The translations under genes were made by a program, and so were the position numbers. A model generated the notes under the pieces. That model did no database searches. It had not been told where the DNA came from and saw only the letters and a program-made list of their open reading frames with translations. DNA of 6,648 nt from an uncultured Lachnospiraceae bacterium (lineage in GTDB: Bacteria > Bacillota_A > Clostridia > Lachnospirales > Lachnospiraceae), in contig CACXGS010000417.1 of the NCBI GenBank assembly GCA_902767195.1, positions 1 to 6,648 on the forward strand. The letters are read 5' to 3'. Of the stretch, positions 1 to 5,393 are shown piece by piece (the first letter of the stretch is position 1; each line of letters begins with the position of its first letter).

Positions 1-288
1 GATCCGGAGATCTGTATTACGAATTCCCTGACGAATAATCTGGAGATTAATCATCACAGCTGCAACAAAGGGGATGCACTCCTGGCTCTGGGTTCCCATC
101 TGGGCATTGCGCCGGAGGAAATCATGGCCTGTGGGGACGGCAGCAATGATTATGAAATGATTCGAAGAGCAGGTCTTGGGGTTGCCATGGCCAATGCCTG
201 TCCGGAAGTCCTTGAAGTGGCTGATTATATCACTTCATCCTGTGATGAAGAGGGGGTTGCCCGGGCTATCGAGCAATTTGTCCTGTGA
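1..288 (+). CDS. Cof-type HAD-superfamily phosphatase, C-terminal part (5' end outside window)
   Basis: Reading frame 1 is open from the first base to a TGA at 286-288, giving the last 95 residues of a protein whose start lies to the left. The fragment carries the C-terminal half of a haloacid dehalogenase core. The Lys-Gly pair at fragment residues 23-24 (CNKGDAL) fits motif III. GDGSNDYEM at residues 45-53 is the typical motif IV of Cof/YbiV-type enzymes, whose acidic residues bind Mg2+. The tail (GVAMANACPEV, ADYITSSCDEEGVARAI) is the usual Cof-subfamily ending. Such proteins are soluble cytosolic phosphatases acting on sugar phosphates, FMN, PLP or similar small phosphorylated compounds; the substrate cannot be told from this part. 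The nucleophile motif (DxD) is not in the window. The family call is secure; the specific function is unknown. Confidence 0.93.
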   Translation, partial: DPEICITNSLTNNLEINHHSCNKGDALLALGSHLGIAPEEIMACGDGSNDYEMIRRAGLGVAMANACPEVLEVADYITSSCDEEGVARAIEQFVL

Positions 289-294
289 TACAAT
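286..294 (+). promoter_or_regulatory. Candidate extended -10 promoter for the membrane protein gene
   Basis: TGATACAAT reads as an extended -10 element (TG, one base, then TACAAT, five of six matches to TATAAT). It overlaps the TGA stop of the HAD gene. A start site near 300 would leave about 38 bases of leader before the ATG at 339. No convincing -35 box sits 16-18 bases upstream, so this is only a candidate. With a 50-base gap and no terminator hairpin, read-through from the HAD gene is equally possible. Confidence 0.3.
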
Positions 295-338
295 AAGCAA
301 AAGGGCAGGCAGGCGCTGTTAATTCAGGAGGGGACGAG

Positions 339-1031
339 ATGCTTCATTCTCTTTTTTGCGACCGGAAAGACCGGCGGATCGTCATCATTTATATCATCTG
401 GGAAATGTGTAATCTCATGGCAATTCAGACTTCCTACCGGATCTTTCCCTATGTGATTCAGTGCCGGATCATGTATATGGCTGTTTTTGTCAATACCTTA
501 GTTGCTCTCTATTTTTATCTGAAATACGGAGCAAAGAGAAAAAGCCGGCATAACATGCTGGCGCTGGGCCTGGCCTTTACGGCGGCTGCTGACTATTTTC
601 TCACTTTTCGCAGTGTCGTACTTCCGGGATACTTTCTGTTTTGCCTGGTGGAGGCAATCTATGCCCTTTACTTTAAGCCCAACGCTGCTAATATCCTGAT
701 GCGGACTCTCCTGTATGGAATCATTCTGGCCATTATGTATCATCTCGGACGCTGCACCCTGACGAATGCTCTGGGTATGCTTAATCTGACCCTTTTGCTG
801 GTTAATGTATTCTGCGCCTGGGCCAATCAGAGAGAAGATCCCGGCTGCGGGAATCTTTGTCTGGCCCTTGGGTTTTCCCTGTTTGCGGGGTGTGATTACA
901 GCCTTTTGATCCGGGAACTTACTTCAGGTATGGCAAGCAGCCTGTCCAACTTCATGGTCTGGATTTTCTACGTGCCGGCCCAGGTCCTCCTGGTCCTTGC
1001 TTATGCATTGATGAGTGTAAATGACGTATAA
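339..1031 (+). CDS. Polytopic membrane protein, divergent YhhN/TMEM86-like
   Basis: The 230-residue product is strongly hydrophobic, with about eight likely membrane segments (roughly residues 14-31, 44-61, 73-90, 97-112, 122-137, 143-161, 172-191, 205-223). The ATG at 339 is supported by AGGAGGGG at 326-333, five bases upstream. Two similar motifs stand out: LGLAFTAAADYFL at 76-88 and LGFSLFAGCDYSL at 177-189, each with an Asp-Tyr inside a membrane segment, followed near the end by WIFYVPAQVLLVLA (208-221). This layout (two Asp-containing segments plus a late YxxxQ helix) resembles the YhhN family, whose animal member TMEM86 is a lysoplasmalogenase. Sequence similarity seen by eye is partial, and the usual His of the family's fourth helix seems replaced by Glu105. 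No enzyme activity should be assumed. The gene could be cotranscribed with the HAD gene 50 bases upstream. Confidence 0.8.
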   Translation: MLHSLFCDRKDRRIVIIYIIWEMCNLMAIQTSYRIFPYVIQCRIMYMAVFVNTLVALYFYLKYGAKRKSRHNMLALGLAFTAAADYFLTFRSVVLPGYFLFCLVEAIYALYFKPNAANILMRTLLYGIILAIMYHLGRCTLTNALGMLNLTLLLVNVFCAWANQREDPGCGNLCLALGFSLFAGCDYSLLIRELTSGMASSLSNFMVWIFYVPAQVLLVLAYALMSVNDV

Positions 1032-1073
1032 AGCTTGCAGTATTTTACTCTGTTATTTTATGGGAAAGTCTGG

Positions 1074-1079
1074 TATAAT
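1074..1079 (+). promoter_or_regulatory. apt promoter (extended -10)
   Basis: A perfect TATAAT at 1074-1079 is preceded by TGG at 1071-1073 in the form TG-n-TATAAT, an extended -10 element. The -35 region is poor: the best 17-base-spaced hexamer is TGTTAT at 1051-1056, matching TTGACA weakly. Extended -10 promoters tolerate this. Transcription would start near 1086, leaving a leader of about 47 bases before the GTG at 1133. It lies just downstream of the membrane-protein stop at 1031, so apt most likely has its own promoter. Confidence 0.65.
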
Positions 1080-1116
1080 CAGCTTGTAATGATTGATTTG
1101 GTTTTTGCCGAGTGAT

Positions 1117-1123
1117 GGGAGGA
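1117..1123 (+). promoter_or_regulatory. Ribosome binding site that decides the apt start
   Basis: GGGAGGA at 1117-1123 sits nine bases before GTG 1133. The in-frame upstream codons GTG 1112 and ATG 1115 lie before or overlap this site and have no ribosome binding site of their own, so they are unlikely starts. Confidence 0.75.
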
Positions 1124-1132
1124 ACAGTTACC

Positions 1133-1657
1133 GTGAAAAGACTGGAAGATTATGTCACAAGTGTACCGGATTTTCCGAAGCCGGGTATTATATTCAGAGA
1201 TGTTACAACGATTTTGCAGGATTCCGAGGGATTGAAGCTCAGCATTCATGAGCTTTTGCATACCCTGGAGGGAGTTGATTTCGATGTGGTAGCCGGAACG
1301 GAATCCCGGGGATTTCTTTTTGGCGTCCCGGTAGCTTACAGCAAGAATAAGGGATTTGTTCTGGTAAGAAAGAAAGGAAAGCTGCCGAGAGAGACCGTAG
1401 AGCAGAGTTATGATCTTGAATATGGATCTGCTACGATTGAGATGCACAAGGATTCCATTTTCCCGGGGCAGAGAGTTGTTCTGGTTGATGATCTTCTGGC
1501 TACCGGCGGCACAGCTAAGGCAGCTGCTCAGCTTATTGAGAAGCTGGGGGGCAAAGTTGTGAAAATGATCTTTGTTATGGAGCTTGCCGGCCTTAAAGGA
1601 AGAGAACTTCTTGAGGGATATGATGTAAAAGCTCTGATCACATATCCGGGTGCATGA
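1133..1657 (+). CDS. apt: Adenine phosphoribosyltransferase
   Basis: The product (174 residues from GTG 1133) converts adenine and PRPP to AMP and pyrophosphate in purine salvage, in the cytosol. The sequence matches the family along its whole length: PDFPKPGIIFRDVTT (12-26), the loop GTESRGFLFGVPVAY (55-69), RKKGKLPRET (79-88), YDLEYG (93-98), and the PRPP-binding stretch VVLVDDLLATGGT (115-127) with its acidic pair Asp119-Asp120. Bacterial Apt proteins usually have 170-183 residues and begin close to the LxxYVxxVPDFPKPG segment, which supports GTG 1133 over the codons 18-21 bases upstream. In many clostridia apt is followed by relA, but here the next gene encodes a BI-1 family protein after a 173-base spacer, so apt appears to be a single-gene unit with its own promoter. 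Identification is firm. Confidence 0.96.
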   Translation: MKRLEDYVTSVPDFPKPGIIFRDVTTILQDSEGLKLSIHELLHTLEGVDFDVVAGTESRGFLFGVPVAYSKNKGFVLVRKKGKLPRETVEQSYDLEYGSATIEMHKDSIFPGQRVVLVDDLLATGGTAKAAAQLIEKLGGKVVKMIFVMELAGLKGRELLEGYDVKALITYPGA

Positions 1658-1783
1658 CAGCTTTTTGAAACCGGGGCCGGATATCAGGCCGGATTGAATA
1701 TGACGAAGGATGCACGGGATTACATGGTTTTAGAATGTGGTGTCGTGCATTTATTCTTATGTCACGGGATACCGGTGTTCCTG

Positions 1784-1792
1784 TGGTATATA
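1784..1792 (+). promoter_or_regulatory. Candidate extended -10 promoter for the BI-1 family gene
   Basis: TGGTATATA at 1784-1792 has the TG-n-TATAnn layout of an extended -10 element, with TATATA matching TATAAT at five of six positions. A start near 1799 would give about a 32-base leader to the GTG at 1831. No good -35 box is visible at the proper distance. Position in the AT-rich end of the spacer supports it, but the evidence is modest. Confidence 0.4.
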
Positions 1793-1830
1793 TATGAATT
1801 CTTATTTTTTGAAAGAAAGGAAGATGAATT

Positions 1831-2502
1831 GTGGCATTAGTAGATGCACAAAGAAAAACAGCGAGACTGACAAGCGGAACCGATGTCCTTTCCATGTCCG
1901 CCTATAATCTGGCCATGGGTATGGTGGTTCTTTACGGTTTGTTGATGAATGCCATTTTCTGTTATTTTTTCTCTTATCAGGCTATGATGATCATGGGCAC
2001 CAGGCCGATCATTTTCCTGATAGGGTATTTTGTGTTAGTCATTGCGGGATCTGTGATTGCCAACAAATCCGATAATCCTCTGATTAGTTTTCTGGGTTAT
2101 AATATGATCGTACTCCCGATCGGGATTATCGTATCAGCAGTTGTGGGAACAAGTGCTGCTCCGGTGGTTATGGACGCCATCAAGATTACTGCCGGCATTG
2201 TTCTGGTCATGATCGGACTGAGCTGCATTTTCCCCAGATTCTTTCTGTCTCTGGGCAAGGCATTGTTCCTGTCTCTGATCGCTCTGATCGTGGCATCCTT
2301 AGTGATGATGCTTCTCGGGATATCTTCGATCATGGTCTCCTATGTGGCGGCCGGTATCTTTTCCCTTTACATTGGATTTGACATACAGAGGGCCCAGCAG
2401 TATCCGAGGACTCTGGATAATGCTGTGGACTGTGCCATAGACATTTATCTTGATGTGATTAACCTGTTTTTGCGTATACTCAGTATTCTCAACCGGGATT
2501 AA
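1831..2502 (+). CDS. Bax inhibitor-1 (BI-1)/YccA family membrane protein
   Basis: The 223-residue product starts at GTG 1831, seven bases after AAGGAAG (1817-1823). After about 25 mainly polar residues come seven likely membrane helices (roughly 27-49, 58-77, 86-107, 115-133, 136-155, 160-182 and 200-219), the standard BI-1 topology and length. The C-terminal half carries the family signature: SLYIGFDIQRAQ (178-188), then DNAVDCAIDIYLDVINLFLR split across 196-215. Asp184 and Asp208 correspond to the two aspartates that form the pH-sensitive pair in the Bacillus homologue YetJ, a calcium-leak channel. A role in calcium or proton permeation at the cytoplasmic membrane is therefore plausible, but no partner is apparent. 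The next gene begins 60 bases downstream without an obvious terminator between them, so cotranscription is possible. Confidence 0.92.
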   Translation: MALVDAQRKTARLTSGTDVLSMSAYNLAMGMVVLYGLLMNAIFCYFFSYQAMMIMGTRPIIFLIGYFVLVIAGSVIANKSDNPLISFLGYNMIVLPIGIIVSAVVGTSAAPVVMDAIKITAGIVLVMIGLSCIFPRFFLSLGKALFLSLIALIVASLVMMLLGISSIMVSYVAAGIFSLYIGFDIQRAQQYPRTLDNAVDCAIDIYLDVINLFLRILSILNRD

Positions 2503-2562
2503 CACAATTAGCACTTATTGCCAGCGCAAACCATTGATCAGTAAGATAAGAGGAGGGTTATT

Positions 2563-2904
2563 ATGTTTTATCTGAATGAGAGCGAAAGAGAACACAGACA
2601 CGGAGATCACGGCCCCAAATATCTTGAGCAGGGTCCCCGTATGAATTTCGGTATCGTACAGCTTCAGCCGGGCAATGTGGTTTCCCCGCATGTCCACCGC
2701 CAGATGCAGGAGAGCTTTTTTATCCTCCAGGGTCAGGTGACTATGTATATCGAAGGGGAGAGAGTGGACCTGAAGAAGGGAGACTATATCCATCTTGAAC
2801 CGGGTGAGGCACACAAAATCTGCAATGAGGGTAGTGAGGTACTTCGTATGGTCGTAACGGCAGCCCCCTTTGTGGAGGGTGATAAAGAAAGTGTAGCGGA
2901 GTAA
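2563..2904 (+). CDS. Small single-domain cupin protein
   Basis: The 113-residue product is a single cupin_2-type beta-barrel. ATG 2563 follows AGGAGGG (2551-2557) by five bases. Both cupin motifs are complete. Motif 1 runs from Gly37 to Gly57 with His43, His45 and Glu50 as likely metal ligands. Motif 2 runs from Gly73 to Asn88 (GDYIHLEPGEAHKICN) with Pro80, Gly81 and the fourth ligand His84. All four canonical metal ligands are present, so the protein probably binds a divalent metal, in the cytosol. Single-domain cupins of this size include isomerases, dioxygenases and simple ligand-binding proteins; nothing here selects among these. It lies 25 bases upstream of an RpiR-type regulator gene and is probably cotranscribed with it. 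Confidence 0.9.
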   Translation: MFYLNESEREHRHGDHGPKYLEQGPRMNFGIVQLQPGNVVSPHVHRQMQESFFILQGQVTMYIEGERVDLKKGDYIHLEPGEAHKICNEGSEVLRMVVTAAPFVEGDKESVAE

Positions 2905-2929
2905 TAAGGATACGATAAGGAGATACATC

Positions 2930-3802
2930 GTGCAGGAGCTGAACCTATTACAGAGAATCGAGAAGAAATGGCCTGTCTGCAGCAAAGGACAGAGAAGGCT
3001 GGCGGAATACATCAGGGATAATTACGACATTGCGGCTTACCTTACAGCCTCTAAGCTGGGGAAAGAGGCCGGTGTCAGTGAATCTACGGTTGTACGTTTT
3101 GCCTACCAGCTGGATTATGACGGATATCCGGAACTCCAGAAGGCCATTCAGGTTGTGGTCAAGACCAACTCCAATTCTGCCCAGAGAATGTCTCTTTCTT
3201 CCAAACGATATCAGGAGAAGGGTGTTTTAAAAAGTGTTCTTTTAACGGATGCCGAGAGGCTGAAGGATACCATTCGGAACGGAATTGACGAAAAGGAGTT
3301 TGACAAGGCAGTACAGCTGATCCAGCAGAGCAAAAGGATTGTCATCCTTGGAGCCAGGAGCGCGGCTTATCTGGCGGGACTCCTGGGTTACTATCTGCGG
3401 ATGCTATTTGATGATGTGGAGGTTGTCGGCCCCCACAGCACTTCCGAGACACTGGAGCAGATCTACAATATCGGGGAACAGGATGTTATGATCGGCATTA
3501 CATTTCCCAGATATTCCAAACGGACGATTATTGCTCTGGAATATGCCAGGAATCACGGGGCTTCCACCATCGCTTTGACCGATAACATGCAGTCTCCCAT
3601 CGTTGAGTTTGCGGACTGCAGTCTGATCGCAAAGAGCGATGTGATGACCGTGGTGGACTCCCTGGTGGGCCCTGTCAGTGTGGTGAATGCCCTGGTGACT
3701 GCCGTGGCTCTTCTGCGCAAGGATGAAGTGGAGAAAAGACTGATGGCCCTGGAAGAATTGTGGAACGAGTATGATGATGTTTACAACAGGAGTAATAAAT
3801 AA
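2930..3802 (+). CDS. MurR/RpiR family transcriptional regulator (HTH + SIS)
   Basis: The 290-residue product starts at GTG 2930, six bases after AAGGAGA (2917-2923). The N-terminal part (about 1-77) is the HTH_6 DNA-binding domain: SKGQRRLAEYIRDN (18-31) followed by the helix-turn-helix LTASKLGKEAGVSESTVVRF (38-57) and YDGYPELQ (63-70). Residues about 125-260 form an SIS (sugar isomerase) domain beginning with KRIVILGARSAAYLAG (135-150). This architecture and length are typical of regulators that sense phosphorylated sugars. The segment that in many SIS proteins reads SxSGxT is here TFPRYSKRT (191-199), typical of a distinct subgroup, so the ligand cannot be guessed. Its stop codon TAA (3800-3802) directly abuts the ATG of the flavoprotein gene, which suggests translational coupling and perhaps control of this unit. 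Confidence 0.93.
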   Translation: MQELNLLQRIEKKWPVCSKGQRRLAEYIRDNYDIAAYLTASKLGKEAGVSESTVVRFAYQLDYDGYPELQKAIQVVVKTNSNSAQRMSLSSKRYQEKGVLKSVLLTDAERLKDTIRNGIDEKEFDKAVQLIQQSKRIVILGARSAAYLAGLLGYYLRMLFDDVEVVGPHSTSETLEQIYNIGEQDVMIGITFPRYSKRTIIALEYARNHGASTIALTDNMQSPIVEFADCSLIAKSDVMTVVDSLVGPVSVVNALVTAVALLRKDEVEKRLMALEELWNEYDDVYNRSNK

Positions 3803-5095
3803 ATGAAAACCATTGTTATAGTGGGTGGAGGGGCAGCCGGTCTTATGGCTGCCATTTCTGCGTCTGCCGGAAATAACCGGGTCATTTTACTGGAAAGAAT
3901 GGAAAAACCGGGCAGGAAGCTTTATATTACCGGGAAGGGACGATGCAATGTCACCACAGCCTGCCCGCCGGAGGAGTTTCTGTCTGCGGTTATTACCAAT
4001 CCCAGGTTTCTCTACAGCTCCTTTGCCTCTTTTAATAATCAGGATATGATCGGTTTCCTGAATGAGGCAGGACTGAAGACCAAGGTGGAACGGGGACAGA
4101 GGGTCTTCCCGGAATCAGACCGGGCAGCGGATGTCATCGATACCCTGAAAAGAGAGTGCAGTCGGAGAAAGGTGAGGATTCATTGCCACAGCCGGGTGTC
4201 GGAGATCCTGACCGAAGATGTTGAGCCGGATCCTTCCGGGAAATCAAAACAGAAAAGCCGGGTGACGGGACTGAAACTGGAAGATGGGGAGACCATCGCC
4301 TGTGATGCTCTGATTCTTGCCTGCGGCGGAAAATCTTATCCGTCCACCGGGTCGGATGGTTCCGGATACCGGCTGGCTGAACAGACGGGACACCGCATTA
4401 TGGAACTTCAGCCATCCCTGGTTCCTTTTGTAATCAGGGAAGGCTGGTGTAAAGACCTGACCGGGCTCTCCCTGAAAAATGTGTCAGTAACTGTAAAAAA
4501 CGGGAAGAAAAAAGTCTATGAAGGATTCGGCGAGATGCTCTTTACGCACTTCGGAGTCAGCGGGCCTCTGATCCTGACAGCCAGCACCTGCCTGGGAGCT
4601 CATCAGAAAGCTCTCAAAGCCGGCAGCCTGACTTTGCATCTTGACCTGAAGCCGGCTCTTGATCATGAGCAGCTTGATCAGCGGTTTCTCCGGGAGCTGG
4701 ATACCTGGCGCAACAAGAAGATTACCAACGTCATTGAGCGGATGCTTCCGAAGAAAATGGTTCCTGTTTTTCTTTCTTATGCAGAGCTTGATGAAAATAT
4801 CCGGGCCAGGGATGTCACGAAAAAAGACCGCAGAAGAATGGTGGAATCCATGAAGAACCTGATGATACACATTCAGGGGGTACGCGGCTTTCAGGAGGCT
4901 ATTGTTACCAGGGGAGGCGTCAATGTAAAACAGGTGGATCCGGCGACAATGGAATCGAGGCTGGTGAGGGGATTGTATTTTGCCGGTGAGATTCTGGATG
5001 TGGACGCAGTGACCGGCGGATATAATCTTCAGATCGCCTGGTCTACCGGCCGTGCGGCAGGGATTGCCGCCGGCAGTCATCAGAATGAAGATTGA
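3803..5095 (+). CDS. FAD-dependent oxidoreductase, HI0933/BaiN family
   Basis: The 430-residue product is a flavoprotein of the HI0933-like family, annotated variously as BaiN or aminoacetone oxidase family. The N-terminal Rossmann motif is IVIVGGGAAGLMAA (4-17), with Glu31 at the end of the second strand as the probable ribose-binding acid. The family-specific segment KPGRKLYITGKGRCNVT spans 35-51. A second dinucleotide-fold signature is ALILACGGKSYPSTGSDGSG near 169-188. The C-terminal FAD-binding block runs from about Arg370 to Gly420 and includes TRGGVNVKQVDP (369-380), GLYFAGEILDVD (390-401) and TGGYNLQIAWSTG (404-416). Length is normal. The ATG at 3803 immediately follows the rpiR-type gene; its ribosome binding site CAGGAG (3787-3792) lies inside that gene. 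One member of the family was reported to reduce bile-acid intermediates in Clostridium scindens, but most are core genes of unknown substrate, so no substrate is assigned. Confidence 0.93.
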   Translation: MKTIVIVGGGAAGLMAAISASAGNNRVILLERMEKPGRKLYITGKGRCNVTTACPPEEFLSAVITNPRFLYSSFASFNNQDMIGFLNEAGLKTKVERGQRVFPESDRAADVIDTLKRECSRRKVRIHCHSRVSEILTEDVEPDPSGKSKQKSRVTGLKLEDGETIACDALILACGGKSYPSTGSDGSGYRLAEQTGHRIMELQPSLVPFVIREGWCKDLTGLSLKNVSVTVKNGKKKVYEGFGEMLFTHFGVSGPLILTASTCLGAHQKALKAGSLTLHLDLKPALDHEQLDQRFLRELDTWRNKKITNVIERMLPKKMVPVFLSYAELDENIRARDVTKKDRRRMVESMKNLMIHIQGVRGFQEAIVTRGGVNVKQVDPATMESRLVRGLYFAGEILDVDAVTGGYNLQIAWSTGRAAGIAAGSHQNED

Positions 5096-5252
5096 GACTC
5101 CCTCCTCTTCAAGGGGGAGAAAAAAAGTTCGCTTCCATCAGAGGGAGTCACAATCTCCTTCTGATGACCCTCCGGGGGATGGCAGAGTTGCGCAAAGGAA
5201 GGCGCTGAAGCGCCGCGCAACTCGCCCGGATTCGTCGAGACGAATCCGATTG
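5096..5252 (+). other. Dense inverted-repeat element, possible structured RNA or intergenic repeat
   Basis: Four hairpins can be drawn by eye. A: 5098-5104 with 5113-5119 (7 bp, one G-T). B: 5136-5147 with 5155-5166 (12 bp, one G-T, 7-base loop). C: GAGTTGCGC 5185-5193 with GCGCAACTC 5215-5223, enclosing GGCGC 5201-5205, loop TGAA, GCGCC 5210-5214, with a seven-base bulge AAAGGAA on the 5' side. D: CGGATTCGT 5227-5235, loop CGAG, ACGAATCCG 5240-5248. In addition GACTCCCTC 5096-5104 is a perfect reverse complement of GAGGGAGTC 5141-5149, which competes with A and B. The G-T pairs in A and B become A-C mismatches on the other strand, which favours structure in a + strand RNA. It begins right after the flavoprotein stop. 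Hairpin D is followed by ATTGAATTTT, a weak T-tract, so part of it may terminate the upstream unit. I see no credible gene in it and do not recognise the element. Confidence 0.6.
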
Positions 5253-5265
5253 AATTTTAATAATC

Positions 5266-5298
5266 ATTAGTATTTTTTTATAAAAAAGCTTTACTAAT
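5266..5298. repeat. AT-rich inverted repeat upstream of cmk
   Basis: ATTAGTA (5266-5272) and TACTAAT (5292-5298) are a perfect 7-bp inverted repeat. Inside it, the T-run 5273-5279 can pair with the A-run 5282-5287, leaving GCTT as a bulge. It could be an operator dyad for cmk, a weak AT-rich hairpin, or simple AT-rich promoter-upstream DNA. Composition is clearly different from the GC-rich hairpins before it. No regulator is implied. Confidence 0.45.
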
Positions 5299-5316
5299 AC
5301 AAGGAATTTATGATAG

Positions 5317-5322
5317 TATAAG
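5317..5322 (+). promoter_or_regulatory. Weak candidate -10 box for the cmk–ispH unit
   Basis: TATAAG at 5317-5322 matches TATAAT at five of six positions and would give a leader of about 65 bases before ATG 5394. No good -35 hexamer lies 16-18 bases upstream; TTTACT at 5290-5295 is 21 bases away. TATGAT at 5309-5314 is an alternative. The AT-rich stretch 5253-5345 is the obvious place for the promoter, but its exact position is not settled. Confidence 0.25.
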
Positions 5323-5380
5323 TTGGTGTAGGTTTAAAGTGGAATCAGTTTATTTATTCCCTTTATCCGACGTGGTAAAC

Positions 5381-5386
5381 AGGAGG
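5381..5386 (+). promoter_or_regulatory. cmk ribosome binding site, favours ATG 5394
   Basis: AGGAGG at 5381-5386 is seven bases from ATG 5394 but only four from the in-frame TTG 5391. The spacing and the usual family N-terminus (a short lead into IAIDGPAGAGKST) both favour the ATG. Confidence 0.75.
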
Positions 5387-5393
5387 TTTTTTG

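Noticed and set aside
1112..1132. A longer apt starting at GTG 1112 or ATG 1115
   Set aside because: Those codons precede or overlap the ribosome binding site at 1117-1123, and the added residues MMGGTVT do not fit the family N-terminus.
1671..1694. A GC-rich terminator hairpin after apt
   Set aside because: Only four consecutive pairs form (the GGCCGGAT copies are direct, not inverted) and no T-run follows.
2518..2547. A possible promoter TTGCCA (2518-2523) and TAAGAT (2542-2547) before the cupin gene
   Set aside because: The start site would fall at about 2553, inside the ribosome binding site, and the -10 match is only four of six.
2515..3012. A 165-codon minus strand open frame opposite the cupin and regulator genes
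   Set aside because: It spans two real + strand genes with full motifs and shows no family features of its own.
4484..5080. A 198-codon minus strand open frame opposite the flavoprotein gene
   Set aside because: The + strand frame encodes a conserved flavoprotein throughout; the antisense product has no recognisable motif.
5120..5166. A leftward terminator formed by hairpin 5136-5166 and the A7 run at 5120-5126 (T7 on the minus strand)
   Set aside because: The T-run is nine bases from the stem, the stem gains an A-C mismatch on that strand, and no leftward gene exists here to terminate.
5052..5270. A 72-codon + strand open frame running from the end of the flavoprotein gene through the hairpins
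   Set aside because: It overlaps the flavoprotein gene in another frame, has no ribosome binding site of note, and its low-complexity basic product simply reads through the inverted repeats.
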